The notes beneath the pieces were generated by a model. That model was not told the DNA's origin and did not search any database. It saw nothing but the letters and a program-made list of their open reading frames with translations. A stretch of DNA of 64,000 bases from Symbiodinium natans (Eukaryota > Sar > Dinophyceae > Suessiales > Symbiodiniaceae): NCBI GenBank assembly GCA_905221605.1, contig CAJNDS010001946.1, positions 498,736-562,735 of the forward strand. The letters run 5' to 3'. The translations under genes and the position numbers were made by a program. Below, in pieces: positions 52,605 through 64,000 of this stretch. Numbering within the stretch: the stretch's first letter is position 1; every line of letters starts with the position of its first letter.

Positions 52605-55029
52605 GTGGTAACTACATAGGTTGAAGCTTCGAATGTACAAGCAAAGCCGATGATCCACGACGAGAGGATCTCGCCTACACTGTGCATGGGTGCACAGCAA
52701 CAGCCAAGTGGCAGAATATCCACCGCTTTGTAGTTTCCTTTGCATGTTCAACAAGTGTGGAATCACAGGCCACATGTCATTGGCTTTGTTTTCGCTGGAT
52801 TTAAACTGCAAGGCCCGAAGCATGAACCTCAGGCGGCACACGGCACAGCTTTGCACACCTTTAGAAGGCAAATGGTCGACAAGAGAATGTCTGAGAGTCC
52901 TTTCGAATTGTGCAAAGCCAATCAGGAAGGACGCTAAGCTCCGAACCAGCAACCCGAGATGTGCATTCATACGGAGCCATCTGGGAGCAGTATTGTTGCC
53001 TGAACAAATGGGACTCCTCCATTTCAGGCTTCGTCGACCGCGAGAGGAAGCTGACCGTAGGCGCTGAGTGCGCTGTGGCAGCCGAGGCAGACAGTAATAA
53101 TAGGGTCTTGACGGAGATGTGTCTGTATTTGTGTTCGGGTCTTGAAGCAGCTCGGCGCTCTTCCTTTCTTTCTGACTCTCTCTCTCTCTCCCTCCCTGTC
53201 CGTTTGTCAAAAGTGAACAGGCAGTGGCAGAGACGCCCGACCTTTCGTTGGGAGATATCGTGCTGTGTCTCGGCACCGGTCCTTTGCTGTGTCAGTGAAG
53301 CTATCAATGACCCAGGTAGCACTTTGAGAGGCAGCAGCTAGAGAATGTGGGAAGCTGTTGTGTCCTGGTTATGTGCTGTCAACAGTTCGCACAATTCATT
53401 TTCGTTTTCTTGTGCTCACTTCACTTCGTTCATGCATTTCGCTAGTAATTACATCTCAGGTGCAGGCAAGGGCTGTCTAACAACATACTCGTAGTTCATG
53501 GAGAACCTGTTGCACTGTTGCAAGGTACAGCCCGCTGATTCCCCACAAAACGCAGGCTGTCAAGAAAGGCACTGCTACTTGAACTCCGCTCCTGCGCATG
53601 ACTTCCACAGCCTCTGTTGAAGCTTCGATTGGCAGCAGCTATAGCGTGGCACTTCAGTCTGCAGAAGGACACTGTCATGAGTCATGACAGCCTGGGCATG
53701 CTTCGCGGGTTTGTTGCTCATGTGGCATGCTGTTTTGGCAACAAGGGTTCCGCATTCTCATGTCGGAGGCACGCGAGTGGGCTACCTTGGAAGCCTCTAT
53801 GATCCAGAGCTGCTTACCCGCTGGGTGCGCAAGGCTTCGGGGCATTCAAGGTCGAGAAATCGTCAGGAGACAACAGCATTGTGATTGTTCCTACTTCCTT
53901 GTCAGGAGCCGATACCTTCACAAGCAGATCCCGAGAGATATCGAAGCTTGGAAGTGATCTTCGAATTTTTCAAGAGTGCCTTGCGTGAGAGTTTGCCGAG
54001 CTGCTCAGGACTTGCTGACTCGATGCTGTTTGATGTCTTCTGCTTGGCAGGAGCTGCGTGCATTCTGGCGTGATGAGTAGCTTCTGCTCACCTTTGTGTT
54101 CAGCAGTATTGCGGGCACTTTATAGAGCTGACAGTGAACAGAGAGTTTTGGCAAACTCTGAGGTTACGACCAAAGCAGCCGCGCATGCCACCACAACCTG
54201 AACTGGCAGAGCGCTGCCACACAAGGCCCCGTTCACTCTTTGCAGGGGCTTAGGCATAGCTGCTCCCCGTCCTGAATATGCTGGCGATCTGCAGATCTGG
54301 GCCACATGACGTCACGCGCACCAAGTTGACATAAGTTGACAAAAGGGCTGCAGCTATTTGTTCCAGGCATTAGCGATGGCACGACGCCCTGCTTTCCCCA
54401 GATTTATCCAGAGCACGACGACGACGAGGCGTCTCCATTCTCTGAGCTCTTTTTGTGACTGTCTCTTGACCGGCAGAGCCTTAGGAAGTGAATAGCCGGA
54501 GAAGCTACTTGGCAGGTTGCAGCGCGAGTTGCCAAGAGTCTTGGATACACATTGGCAAGCACCTGGCAGCAGAGCATCCTTCAGGATAGGAAGCTTTCAG
54601 CCCGGACAAGCATATACTGTACAGAGTTATGCAGCTGAGTCTGGTCAAGGTTGCTATTGTACTGGTCCAAAACGTGTGAATACACTTCTGCTCCAATCTC
54701 AGGAAGTTGATCAACCCATACGGCCCCCGAATGGTGACGTCACGCTGGCTGTTGCACTCCATGCCGTGCTTCAAGGTCTTCTTGGCCCCACTCTATTTGG
54801 TCCTGGATTGTTGGTACAGGCGGCGCTAACCAGGCACTGGCCTTTATCCGTTCAGTGCTGACAAACTGGAGTACACGATGGAACTCGCACCTTGGATGGA
54901 GCGACACGCGAGGAGTGGATCTGGCTCGACGTTCCTTTTAATGTTGCAAGCTGCCAAGATGTGCTCGATGGGGTGCTGGGATCTGCATAGGGCTCGGCAA
55001 CGTGAGTCTCAGGAGGGCCATGTTATGCA
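52605..55029. other. Mostly intronic or intergenic stretch
   Basis: A TC repeat lies at about 53175-53200. Open stretches without secure splice sites: about 53697-53880 (VGYLGSLYDPELLTRWVRK) and 54481-54861 (about 126 codons, LLGRLQRELPRVLDTHWQAP). Neither has a recognisable domain; they are possible exons only. Confidence 0.35.
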
Positions 55030-55215
55030 ATGACTGGCTTCAGGGAAGCACAGCGGATGAGTCGGGGACTTCGAAAGGGGGCTGGGGCGACAGGAACCGA
55101 TGCCTCGGAAAAGGAGGCCCAGAAGAAGACCGAGGAGCAGCTGGCCACCATCACGAACCAGCTGGCAGCTGTGGCCAGGAAGCCCGAAGGCTGCGGTCAG
55201 AAGACAAGGAGGTGA
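55030..55215 (+). CDS. Coiled-coil exon
   Basis: ATG at 55030 followed by 61 codons to TGA. It encodes a charged helix (FREAQRMSRGLRKGAGATG, then EAQKKTEEQLATITNQLAAV) of good coding character. It may end earlier at a splice site, because a shifted frame (ARRLRSEDKEVKLV) continues the same style to about 55240. It could be part of the coiled-coil gene upstream or a first exon of the next. Confidence 0.45.
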   Translation: MTGFREAQRMSRGLRKGAGATGTDASEKEAQKKTEEQLATITNQLAAVARKPEGCGQKTRR

Positions 55216-56271
55216 AGCTCGTGGCAGACAACGGCGAAGAGGTGGAAGCATGCATGACTAAACCCTGAACTTTAAGGGGTGTTGTCAGCCCCTACATAGC
55301 CGCCAAGAACGCTCACACTCGGTTCATGTTTGTCCTGCTGCAGTTCCGTGCTGGCCTTGCTTCGGAGATGGATTCGGGCCGACTCGCAACTTCCACGCGC
55401 ACAAGGCAGAAGACGAGCATGATCGAGCATGTTTATGTCCTGCTTGCTCAATGTGCACAGGGTTGCCCCGGCACTGCAATTCTGGCTGGACCCCTGCCTT
55501 GGCTTTACAACGTCGACCTTGCGGACAAATGCTGGCAATTCTGACTCGACAGATGCGCAGCTGCGTCCCAGTGACGAATCCTTCAACATTTCACGCAGCA
55601 GTGGTAGGGGGATCTATATCATGGCTGACCCTACCTCTGTTCTGGGAGCGCTCCGGCAAGAAGCACAGGTCAGACAGACCGTCGCACTGCAATGTCCGAT
55701 TGCTGAGTCTTTTCCCCTCGGTCCGAACCGCCCTTGCGCTGGTAGTTAGTTAGTTTTTTTGAGAAATTTGGCTTTTTCAGGATGCCGCGCGCGCGAGCGA
55801 CGCCTCGAGAAAAGTCACTATGCAGTACCGTGCGAGATTGAGCACCCTAACTCCTAACGTTCGGGCATAATTGTGGATGCCATTGCGGCTGCCACAAGCG
55901 ACAGAATGATGAGGTATGGAGGAGTATAGACTGAGGAGTTTGGCTCAAGTGTCGCAAAGCGATGTGTTGTGTAGCTGTTGGGTATCATGCAAGTTGCTTG
56001 TTTGGTCATGTCCCAGACGTGTATGTCCTCACCAGCTTGTGCCAGGCTACAGAGGGGAAGCTTTCGGATCCGATGTTGCCAGCGCTTCGAATCATCAAGG
56101 CTGGGGCCGGGCCAGAAATCACATATTTTGATTGATAGCAGCTGTGCTTCTCATGTTCTCCCGCGCCCCCACCTGATACTGCAACATACTGCAACATTCT
56201 ACAACACGTGTAGTGTCCTGTAATGTCCTGTACTTCACGCTGTTGTGTTATTGTCTTGCTGCTGCTGTTAG

Positions 56272-57407
56272 GATCGCTGGGATTCGCTGAAGCATTTCTC
56301 GCTCTACGCGCTGTACCTGGAGTGCCACTTGGAGCTGGACACTAATGAGACAAGGAGTCAGAAGGTGTCGTCAAACTACTGCCGATACTAATTCTGATGA
56401 TGGTGCTGGTAGGGAGTCTTGTGCAGTTGGCCCCTCACACGTCTTCAAACAAAGGCGAGCAAAAGCAGCTTGACTTCGGCAGAGACCTCAGCACATCTGG
56501 AGGGGACCGGGACAGGGATGAATCAGGATGGCAGATGCTTTCGGCGCAGCAATAATCTTTCCGGTTCTGAATGGTCGCTGCCAAAAAACAAGCCAAAAGC
56601 TGACCTAGTGTTCACTGTAGGATTCGAAGCTTGTTGTTGGTCCGCAACCTCTGGGAAAACCCTGCAACATTTCAGTTGCATACTTACAGAAGGATTAACC
56701 CTCAATCCACATTTCCAAATCAAGCTTTGCCCGAAACCTGAAATAGACGCTCAGAAGACTCAGACACGTGGCTCTTTTGTCAGTCCTTCAGTGGCATGTC
56801 TTGTCCCACCCAAGTGAGGCAGACATTCAAACTTTCAGACAATCAGACACTGAAGACATCATTCAGACAGTCAGGCATTCAGACGCTCAGCCAGGCAAAC
56901 GTTCAGACACTCAGACACTCAGAATCCGGACCGAGACAACCCCCTTTCGAGACCCTCCGTTCTTCAATCATTCTCACGAGTTTTGCCTGCACAGAGCCTT
57001 TCAGCTCCGGCTTCTCCCAAGTACATCCCAAGCACCCCAGGCACAACAGTGGGGAATTTTTGGAGCTGACTGTCATTAAGTGTTTGTCCGAAGTGCACGC
57101 TCAACTTGTCAACCAAAGGCAGCAGCGACGACGAGCACTTGGCGTATTTGGTTCGAGCGTCGAACGTTCGCTTCCAAGCTGGTTGCTAAGGGTGGTTTGC
57201 TTGGCTGGGGCACACTTACACGTTCACTTAGGCCCAGATCGATCAGATTCTGCAGATCGACAAGGACACGACTGTCAAGCCAGGCAGCAGTAGTAGGCGG
57301 CATTCACTAGGATTCTCTTGCAGAGGACCGAATCATCTCCCACGACTCCATGGTGCCCGGACTTTGCCACATGCTTGGCGCAACTCTTCTGTTGTCGCGA
57401 CCAGTGC
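56272..57407 (+). CDS. Exons of an unidentified gene
   Basis: Three segments follow AG|G-type acceptors: 56272-56392 (DRWDSLKHFSLYALYLECHL, then LDTNETRSQK, TAA at its end if not spliced), 57230-57280 (AQIDQILQIDKDTTVK) and 57326-57407 (DRIISHDSMVPGLCHMLGAT, TGA at its end if not spliced). All have the composition of structured protein, but no family is recognised and their linkage is assumed only from position and strand. Confidence 0.4.
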
Positions 57408-58271
57408 GTTGACAGGTAACAGGTGAGTTTTAGAAACTTTAGTATCTTTAGTCTTTGACTTTCCAAAACCTTGAATCCGTTCCACCTGTTCAGGCTCAAG
57501 GCCATGCACTAACGTTCACTCATGTCGGGCCAGCCTAGATATCGAGACATGCCAACAGCAGCCAGTGCATCTCCAGTCAACATGTGTAAAACACCTGATG
57601 GTGCCTTCTGCAGCACATGAGCAGGGTGTAGAGATGTCCGCTTAAGGATCGACCAACTTCTGAGCTTTGAGCAAGAAAAGCTTGCACTTGCCTGTGGCCT
57701 GATCATATTCCGCAGGGGGAACAGAGGGGAACCGAGCCGCGAAACGTCAGAACCAAGCAAAGGAAGCAACGAACATTGCCCTCGAAATGAATTCGAGCTC
57801 CATGCCGCCATATGAGTTCCCAGGGCAAGGGGCTCTTTCGCTGGTGTCCTACGGCCGTTAGCTCCGACACCCCTCCCAGGCGGGTTCTCACTGCCCAAGA
57901 CTGCAAGATCAGCTCAGGCTTCGCAGGCTTTTGCAAGCTTTGAACAACATCCAGCCTTCTGACAATCCGATTGTGCCCTCCCTGTCCCTGGCTTCCCTGC
58001 GTTGCAAAGCATCGGTTCCAGGCATCATGGCGCGCATGATCCAGGTTAAGGGTGATCACCCGCAAGGCTCCGAAACCTGATTCAGACACCTTCAGGAACA
58101 TGATGAAACATGACAGTGTTTGCATAGTATGCTGGCGTGTGTCCTCCTTGAATCTGAGGCTTGGCGCTGTGCACGCGGATATGGCTCATGCAAGGGACTC
58201 AGGGCATGGATTTCGCGTAGTGGCCATCTGGAAAGGGAGCCAGCCGTCTTGTGTATCCATGCTGTTGACGA

Positions 58272-58588
58272 AGGCAATCCATGGAGAAAGAGTTCGGCAA
58301 AGTGGCACACTGCAAGAAGCCGCCGACAACAGGCAGGCATTGCACAAAAAAACGAGCAGCATGGGGGTGGGCCATGGAGCCGCCGGATGTGGATGTCATG
58401 TCAGGCGACCCGGAAACGGATGTCGCCTTCGTCCAGTTTCAAAGCCAGCAGGCTTGTGGGATCGTCGGGTCATTGACTTTTTTTTGTGCCGCCGCAGTGG
58501 GCCGGAGGATGCAGACCGGGCGGTGGAGGCCCTGAGGCAGGGCCTCACACTCAGCACCACCTGGCAACTTGGCGGTTTGCTGGACAGG
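58272..58588 (+). CDS. RNA recognition motif (RRM) exons
   Basis: The first exon, starting at about 58272 after gacgaag|g, reads MEKEFGKVAHCKKPP (helix 1 and strand 2 of an RRM) and, after a long loop, DVDVMSGDPETDVAFVQFQS, in which V-A-F-V-Q-F occupies the RNP1 position. The second exon begins at a GAG|G acceptor (about 58506) and reads DADRAVEALRQGLTL, the usual helix 2. The first donor is probably GC (cagcag|gcttgtg at about 58456), which gives FQSQQ-DADRAVEAL in phase. The RNP2 strand was not located upstream. Together with the RD-repeat exon at 61676 this suggests an RNA-processing protein of SR or U1-70K-like layout (inference). Confidence 0.65.
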
Positions 58589-59001
58589 TTCCTTTCCTTC
58601 CTTCCCTCTTGCATGCTTCGAGCCAGCAAGACCAACTCATGCCTGGTCCAGTTCAGGCAAGGCATCACGCTGAACATCAGAGGCGCCGCACTGCTGCACT
58701 TCTGACATGATTCTTATAGCTTTGTGGCTTCGTGGGCCGGTGTAGCTGACAGTACAGTATGACGGATTCGCAGCGTGACAGCGCGGCAAGACTGCTACCA
58801 GTAGCGAGGAGACAGCAGCAACGTTTTTTTGCCTGAAGCGGAGCACAATCTCTCAACCCGACCAGCAGAACATGTCAAAGACATGTCAAGAATTGTCAAG
58901 GCAGAGGGGCTCGTTTCGTCTTGGACTTTTGGACTCTTGGACAGCCTAGGATTGGAAGCCTGGTGAAGGAGGCAGGGGTGGAAGCAAGCCCAGACTTCCG
59001 G

Positions 59002-59053
59002 CCGCACCTGTTGACGTTGGTGGACGGCCGCACCTGTTGTCGTTGGTGGATGA
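59002..59053. repeat. 26-bp direct tandem duplication
   Basis: Two copies of gccgcacctgttg[a/t]cgttgg followed by tgga[c/t]g, directly adjacent and differing at two positions. Both lie in protein-like sequence (HLLTLVDG and HLLSLVDD), but the 26-bp period shifts the frame. Confidence 0.85.
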
Positions 59054-59414
59054 TGCTTTGGGGATGCTGTTGGGACTGGTGCCTGGTGCGACCATGTGGG
59101 ACCATCCCCCTCCAATTTTGCGAAACTTTGTAGCCGACCAATACGGATTCGGGGGTGCAGTCGCACAGGAGAAATGTTTCCCCGAGGAGCCATGCAAAAC
59201 GTTACATGCGGAAGACATTTGGGTTCTTAGCCTTGAGGGCATTCTCCGGATTCTTTTTTCCGAGCGCTTGTGCCGATTAGTTGTTCGCTGTACTCTGATC
59301 GATCTGCAGCCTTCTCGGAGTCCTGATGAGAGTTTGAGTGTTTGGCTATACATACATTCGTACACATACATATCTATATTGATTTATGTATTGATATCTA
59401 TATTTATATGCGCT

Positions 59415-59545
59415 CAGGCGTGAAATTCCGTGAAATTCCTCCACAAAACGCTGGGATTGCTCGCGATGGCAACATGTTGGGCGTGAAATTCCATGAAATT
59501 CTGAAATTCCTGGAGCAACACCGCAAAACGCAGGGACGCAGGCTT
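59415..59545. repeat. Diverged tandem duplication of about 65 bp
   Basis: Two units start with gcgtgaaattcc[g/a]tgaaat and end with aaaacgc[t/a]ggga, at about 59417 and 59482. Confidence 0.6.
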
Positions 59546-61675
59546 AGGTTTAACGATGATTTTAGGGTTGAGGGCAGGTTACGGAACCGTTATGAACCTT
59601 TCATTCGGATTGTGCCACGTTTTTGTTCCGAGTTCATCCTATGCGGTATCTTGTTCTTCACTGAGGGGCTCTCCTCGCCCTCACCTGGGCCTCCCCCAAA
59701 TCCAGAGCTTGGAAAGTGTTGGGGAGAGTCAGCGATTTGTTGTGGATTTGAGGTGCATGGAGGTTTATATAGAGGTTGGAACTCGATGTTTGGGAATTTG
59801 GGAAGATACGTTTCTGGTTCACTGTTGTTTAACTTTCCTCTCCCCAAAAGTGAGACACTGTTCAGCGCCCAAAGCCACTTCGGCTGTGAGGAGTAAGCCC
59901 AGCCACAAGGGAGGCTCTGGCCGTGGCAGCCCTACCCAGCAGGTGCTCGGCACCAGGGAGCACTTGTCACATCGTTGGCCGGGTGTGGGGCGCAGCACGA
60001 GGGCGAGGAGACATACATGGCTGTGGGTCAACTTGACCCGCATCCATGTGGTGACAAGCTGCGAATGTTGGCCGCTCACTGAGCGGCCCATTTGCAGCGA
60101 GAATCGGATGTGGTGTTCCCCATTTCTGTGGAGTTCATTCACATTCTGCTTGTGGTGTGTTTTGGGTGACCCACCGAAGTCATCTGAAGCATGCCACATT
60201 CCCTCCTCAATGTCAGGGCGTTTGAGGCCAACCCACTTGGTGTCGAGTGGATGACAGTGAGACGATGGGCTAACAGTGCTCACTGGGCGCCCTCTGATCC
60301 CCTCGGGATTCTCCGAAGGGGTCAGCTCGTGTATGCTAGCAGGGGAGGCCATTGCGGGCATGTCAGGTGATTCAACTTGCTCGGTCTTGCCTTGTGGTCG
60401 ACGCGTCCATGCGTCTCAATTGTTTCAATAGGTCTGCAGGGCCTTCGTTCTTTCAGTTGTTCACCGTGGGAGGAGCTCTCAGAAAGGCCCAAACGAAGCT
60501 CGCTGAAACCGTTGGATGGGGCATGGCTCCATTCTCCCATCCAGCCCCTCATCAAGCCATATGTGCCCCAAGTCATCCAGATGACCCGGATGCTGCAGAG
60601 TATCGCGCAGAGTATCCGGAGTCAGCATCTCTTAGTCTATATATATATATACTACACAATCTACACAGCGTGTAGGCCAAACATGTTCGTTGAGCCACAC
60701 ACGAAAGCAACACCAAATGGAATAGTTCCATGCAGCCGGCTTTGGTTCTAGAGCAGAAGGGGCTACCTCAATGTCGCAGACACAAGGGGGTGCAGGAGAG
60801 GCAAGCTTACTCTAAACTTGGCAGGGGTGATAACGGTCGAATCCAATACAAAAAGGTGTGGAACAGATAGCCTCAGATCCCAACATGCACAAAGGGTGGT
60901 CTTAGTTCCACGTAGCATCGGTTCGATAGCAGGTAAGCCGTGTTTTCGAGATAAGGCGTAAAAACGCCTGGAATAGTGAGCTCTAATCTCCAACCGTTAC
61001 GATGGCTGCCCAACACGAGGCCTCAAAAAATGGAATGTGCACAATATAGCCCTTAAGCCCAAAATTCAGAAGATGGGGGAGGGGAGCGGCTGATAAGTGG
61101 CGAGTCGATAGTAAACATGAAGAAGCCCTGAAGTCAGAACGGAACCCAAGCCATCAGTAGCTATCGCCACAGTCTACAACACGACCCCGCTTTGGCAGAT
61201 TAACTTTATTTCTCAAGAGCATAGCAATGGCACAGCCAAGGCTCCAGTTTCGTGAAGTGGCAGCCAGAGACCGTGGACGAGCCTCAGCTGCACCGGAAGC
61301 TCCATCCCCGAACCGCCTAAAAATATTCTGATTATTATGGTGCAACGGTTTATCTCTGGCATTGCTAGAGTCGGATAGAGTTATGTTTGTCGAAGACCCT
61401 GGCACGGAAGGACTCTCGCAGCTTTCTCACCAACAACCGCCCGGCTCGAAGCCGAAGTGGTCGCAAGGACGACAGGCCATGCGAATGAACAATTCTTTGA
61501 TTCAACAGCAGAACAGATGCGCATGACACGGTGGCACATTTTTGTTGGGAGTAGTTGAATACCGGCTGAATAGTAGTCAATACCTTGCCGTGACGTGATT
61601 GCGAAAGAAAAACGGAAGAGTCAAATTCACCAATATGTCGATCTGTCTCAAAACAATCTATCTGTTGCCTGTCAG

Positions 61676-62516
61676 GCGAAGTGACAGAAGAGAAGACAGA
61701 CGCGATGACCGTCGCGACGAAAGGCGGGGCGACCGCCGCGATGACCGAAGAGACGACCGAAGCTACCGTGACGATCGGCGAGACGACCGTGACCGCAGGG
61801 ACGATCGTGATCGCCGTGACGACCGTGATCGCCGCGACGACCGTGATCGCCGCGACTACCGTGATCGCCGAGATGACCGTGATCGCCGAGATGATCGTGA
61901 TCGCAGGGATGATCGTGATCGTCGAGATGACAGGGACCGACGGGACGATCGCGATCGCCGGGATGATCGGGACAGAGACTCCAGGAGAGATGACCGCAGA
62001 GACGATAGAAGATACGATGGTCGTGATCGCCGAGATGACCGCAGAGACTCCAGAAGACGAGATAGCAGTCGTTCCCGAGATGACCGACGAGATGAGCGAA
62101 GGCACGGAGATTCAGATCGTGACTACGATCGTCGGGGTGACCGCAGAGACGACAGACGTGAGGACCGCAGGGATCGCAGGGAGGAGGATCGGAGAGATGA
62201 CCGGAGGGACGAGAAGGATGATCGGAGGAGCGATCGCTATGAGCCTCGTGGTCCAGATGACGGCGAAAGTGATAGAGCTGGGAGGCTGGAACCTGAGAGT
62301 TTGCTGATCCCATAACTTGAGCCGTCCGTGAAATGTGTGACAGTGCATGACAGTGTGACAGTACCATGATGTACCATGCTCAGGTCGCAGCGAAACGGCC
62401 ATGATGGCCGCGATCTGGAAGACTTCGACCCTGCGTCCATGCAAGAGGAGCTTCGGCGGCAGCGGGAGGAGCTGAACGCCTCGAAGATGCGAAAACTTGA
62501 TAGCCGTGCTCGATGA
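61676..62516 (+). CDS. Arginine/aspartate-repeat exon and C-terminal exon of an RNA-binding-type protein
   Basis: After the acceptor cctgtcag|g at 61675 the frame encodes about 180 residues of mixed-charge repeats (RRDDRRDDRS, then many R-D-R-R-D-D units), then DDRREDRRDRREEDRR and a tail with YEPRGPDDGESDRAG, stopping at TAA 62313-62315 if unspliced. A last exon from 62384 (SQRNGHDGRDLEDFDPASMQ, then EELRRQREELNASK) ends at TGA 62514-62516 and is probably joined in the mature mRNA. RD/RE tails of this type occur in nuclear RNA-processing proteins such as NELF-E and U1-70K. Pairing with the RRM at 58.3 kb is likely but not shown. The other frames and the reverse strand are open too, because the DNA itself is a 9-12-bp repeat. 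Confidence 0.65.
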
Positions 62517-63425
62517 GCTCGCTGACCAAAGCTCGGATCGGCAAGCTGTCAGAACGGCTACATGGAAAATGGGCGTGTGCACTCGAGTCATACTGCCACA
62601 GCTTTGATGACCCACTGCAATCTACAGTCGCACTGCAGCTGCTGCGTGTTTCCAAAGTTCAGTGTCACTGTTCTCTCCTGAGCGTAGCCGCAGCCAACTG
62701 CCAACTTGAAGCGTGAAAAGCGCACAGGTTACGACCTGCTTCGCGAGAATGCAGAGTTGCGTAAGATGACGAATTCGCTATCACCTCAGCTGCATGGCGA
62801 GCTGTGTGGACTTGAGTTGTTTCAAAGACGAAAGCAGCAAAGCTGAGGTACCAGCTGCATGTCTTAATGCTGTACCAGGGGAAGAACATCTCCGATGCTA
62901 GCATAGGCACGTGTGCATTGCATGCTCCTGTCATGATGCTTGACCGCCTGGAGCGCTCGTCTTGTGAAGTTGGCGGATCAGGCATGTCAACTGAAGTGGA
63001 CGATACAGGCTCCGAGCTAAGACAAGAGCAACTTATGTTTGGATTTAATGGCTTTGGAGGTGAAGACTGTGTGCCATGCCAAGTTTGCATGGTAATGCCT
63101 TCCGAAGTCTCACATCGTGTTTGACCCCCCCGTCCCCCCCTTGAATTGCAATCACATGCTGGACATGATCTGCGGCCATGGCCCCGCCCAAAGCAGGACG
63201 AACTGAACAGGACGCTTTCAACGTAAGTGTTCCACTCTGGGGTACAAGCACTGCAGCCCTGCAGTGCCGGAACTTCCTTGCTGATTCGATGCACCCCGCA
63301 ACATTGTAACATGTCAGAGGTATCATATCGCGAATGCAACTACCCACTGCTCTGGCACGAGGATAGCAGAAGCTGCGCCAGTAACCTTGAGCAGTGACTG
63401 CCATGCAAGCTTTGGATGGTTTCAG
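62517..63425. other. Spacer; one possible exon
   Basis: An 85-codon open stretch at 62867-63124 (MLDRLERSSCEVGGSGMSTE, then VDDTGSELRQEQ) has protein-like composition, without a recognised domain or clear splice sites. Confidence 0.3.
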
Positions 63426-63557
63426 GTTCCAATTGCCCTGACCATGCGACGAGTTGTTCTTCAGCACAAGCCGCAATCAAGTTTGCACCAAGGCTTGGCA
63501 GCTCTCGAAGGCGGCGCTATCCTCGGACATGTTCTGGACATATTATGGTACGTTTAG
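63426..63557 (+). CDS. Unidentified terminal or internal exon
   Basis: After ttcag|g the frame encodes 43 residues, VPIALTMRRVVLQHKPQSSL then HQGLAALEGGAILGHVLDIL, and meets TAG at 63555-63557. A GT at 63552 could alternatively be a donor. Composition is that of a structured protein; the family is not recognised. Confidence 0.4.
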   Translation, partial: VPIALTMRRVVLQHKPQSSLHQGLAALEGGAILGHVLDILWYV

Positions 63558-64000
63558 GCCGAAGATTGACTGAAGCTGGGCAAACACCAGAAGGGAGAAG
63601 ATGCTGAACAAAAGTTCGACGGCTAATAACGTAAACCTACGACGGTTCCTGTAATGGTTTGTATTGAAGTAGAAATTGCTAGTAAAATCCCGATGTTCCA
63701 TCACTTTGTTTGTGATCAAAGATATGATGGCAAAAGAAATTTCATTAGCAATGTAGAATTCCAGGGTTCGCTTCGCCTTCATCGTAAGAATGCTGCCATG
63801 AAGATTAGCGAAAATATGCTCTGGAAGCGTCGAAACTTTGAATCTGAAGCAATGCTGCCTTTAGCAGAGATCAACACCAGTATAATCTTCTATCTGGATC
63901 CAAAAGGACCGGTCAGCAAAGGCCCTCTGAATCTGAATATGAATTCAAATGGAAGGGCCTTTGAGTTCATACACATCACACATCACAGCATGTTGAGGGT
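63558..64000. other. AT-richer end of the window
   Basis: Noticeably richer in A/T than the surroundings. A 10-bp inverted repeat (caaaggccct ... agggcctttg) with a loop of about 27 bases lies at 63917-63963. A 79-codon reverse-strand frame at 63543-63782 with a hydrophobic C-terminal part was not accepted as a gene. Confidence 0.4.

Larger units (their letters stand above)
58589..61675. other. Long stretch between RRM and RD exons
   Basis: If both belong to one gene this is intronic. Possible exons without secure edges: 58962-59025 (IGSLVKEAGVEASPDFRPHL), 59037-59200 (SLVDDALGMLLGLVPGATMW) and 60435-60640 (FQLFTVGGALRKAQTKLAET). A hairpin of 6-bp arms (aggcgt...acgcct) lies at about 60955. 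A short TATATA run is at 60640-60653. Confidence 0.35.

Noticed and set aside
55939-55949. TTTGGCTCAAG resembling the end of the dinoflagellate spliced leader
   Set aside because: Only the last 11 of 22 bases match; the upstream half is unrelated, so chance is likely.
59819-60361. 180-codon reverse-strand frame
   Set aside because: No recognised domain, opposite strand to all supported genes, no splice context. A remnant of an element cannot be excluded.
61365-62105. 246-codon reverse-strand frame rich in I, V, A, S and T
   Set aside because: It is the complement of the RD repeat; openness follows from the repeat period.

Overview
The window looks like nuclear DNA of a dinoflagellate, most likely Symbiodiniaceae. 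Coding sequence is cut into short exons of about 30-190 bp. The acceptors are mostly AG|G, and many donors are GC instead of GT. All convincing coding signal lies on the + strand, so the genes form one head-to-tail array. TTTAGGG-type telomere repeats occur internally, and introns and spacers are full of microsatellites and homopolymers. Two genes belong to the single-domain voltage-gated ion channel families that are expanded in these algae. Exon edges were read by eye from reading frame, phase and family fit, so gene spans are approximate, especially at the 5' ends.

Layout. 1-281: end of a gene for a small membrane protein. 1.9-7.5 kb: a many-exon glycosyltransferase of the capsular-polysaccharide-synthesis type. 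10.8-20.5 kb: ion channel 1, with S1-S6, an SGGNDW pore and C-terminal EF-hands; one intron holds a degenerate coding block that changes strand. 20.5-31.6 kb: a gene-poor, repeat-rich spacer. It contains a pyrimidine-rich tract, two internal telomere-repeat patches in opposite orientation, and a 2.4-kb composite repeat (16-bp minisatellite, 1.1 kb of almost pure A/T, a duplicated 400-bp unit and about 190 bp of G/C homopolymer) bounded by inverted A/T-rich arms. 31.6-39.5 kb: ion channel 2, whose pore lacks the usual acidic filter. 41-41.6 kb: coiled-coil exons. 42.6-43.3 kb: an intact, intronless, secreted cysteine-rich protein. 43.4-47.4 kb: an RCC1-repeat protein with a coiled-coil tail. 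49-57.4 kb: scattered coiled-coil and other exons. 58.3-62.5 kb: an RRM exon pair followed by an arginine/aspartate-repeat exon, plausibly one RNA-binding protein. 63.4 kb: an unidentified exon.

Functional reading. The two channels share layout (cytosolic N-terminus, voltage sensor with arginine at every third position, pore, calcium-sensor-like tail) but differ completely at the pore, so they are different classes side by side, not a recent duplicate pair. The remaining genes have unrelated roles (secretory-pathway sugar transfer, a beta-propeller scaffold or exchange factor, RNA binding). Nothing suggests an operon-like pathway, and the shared strand reflects dinoflagellate gene order. No tRNA, rRNA, CRISPR array, complete transposon or convincing spliced-leader relic was found.
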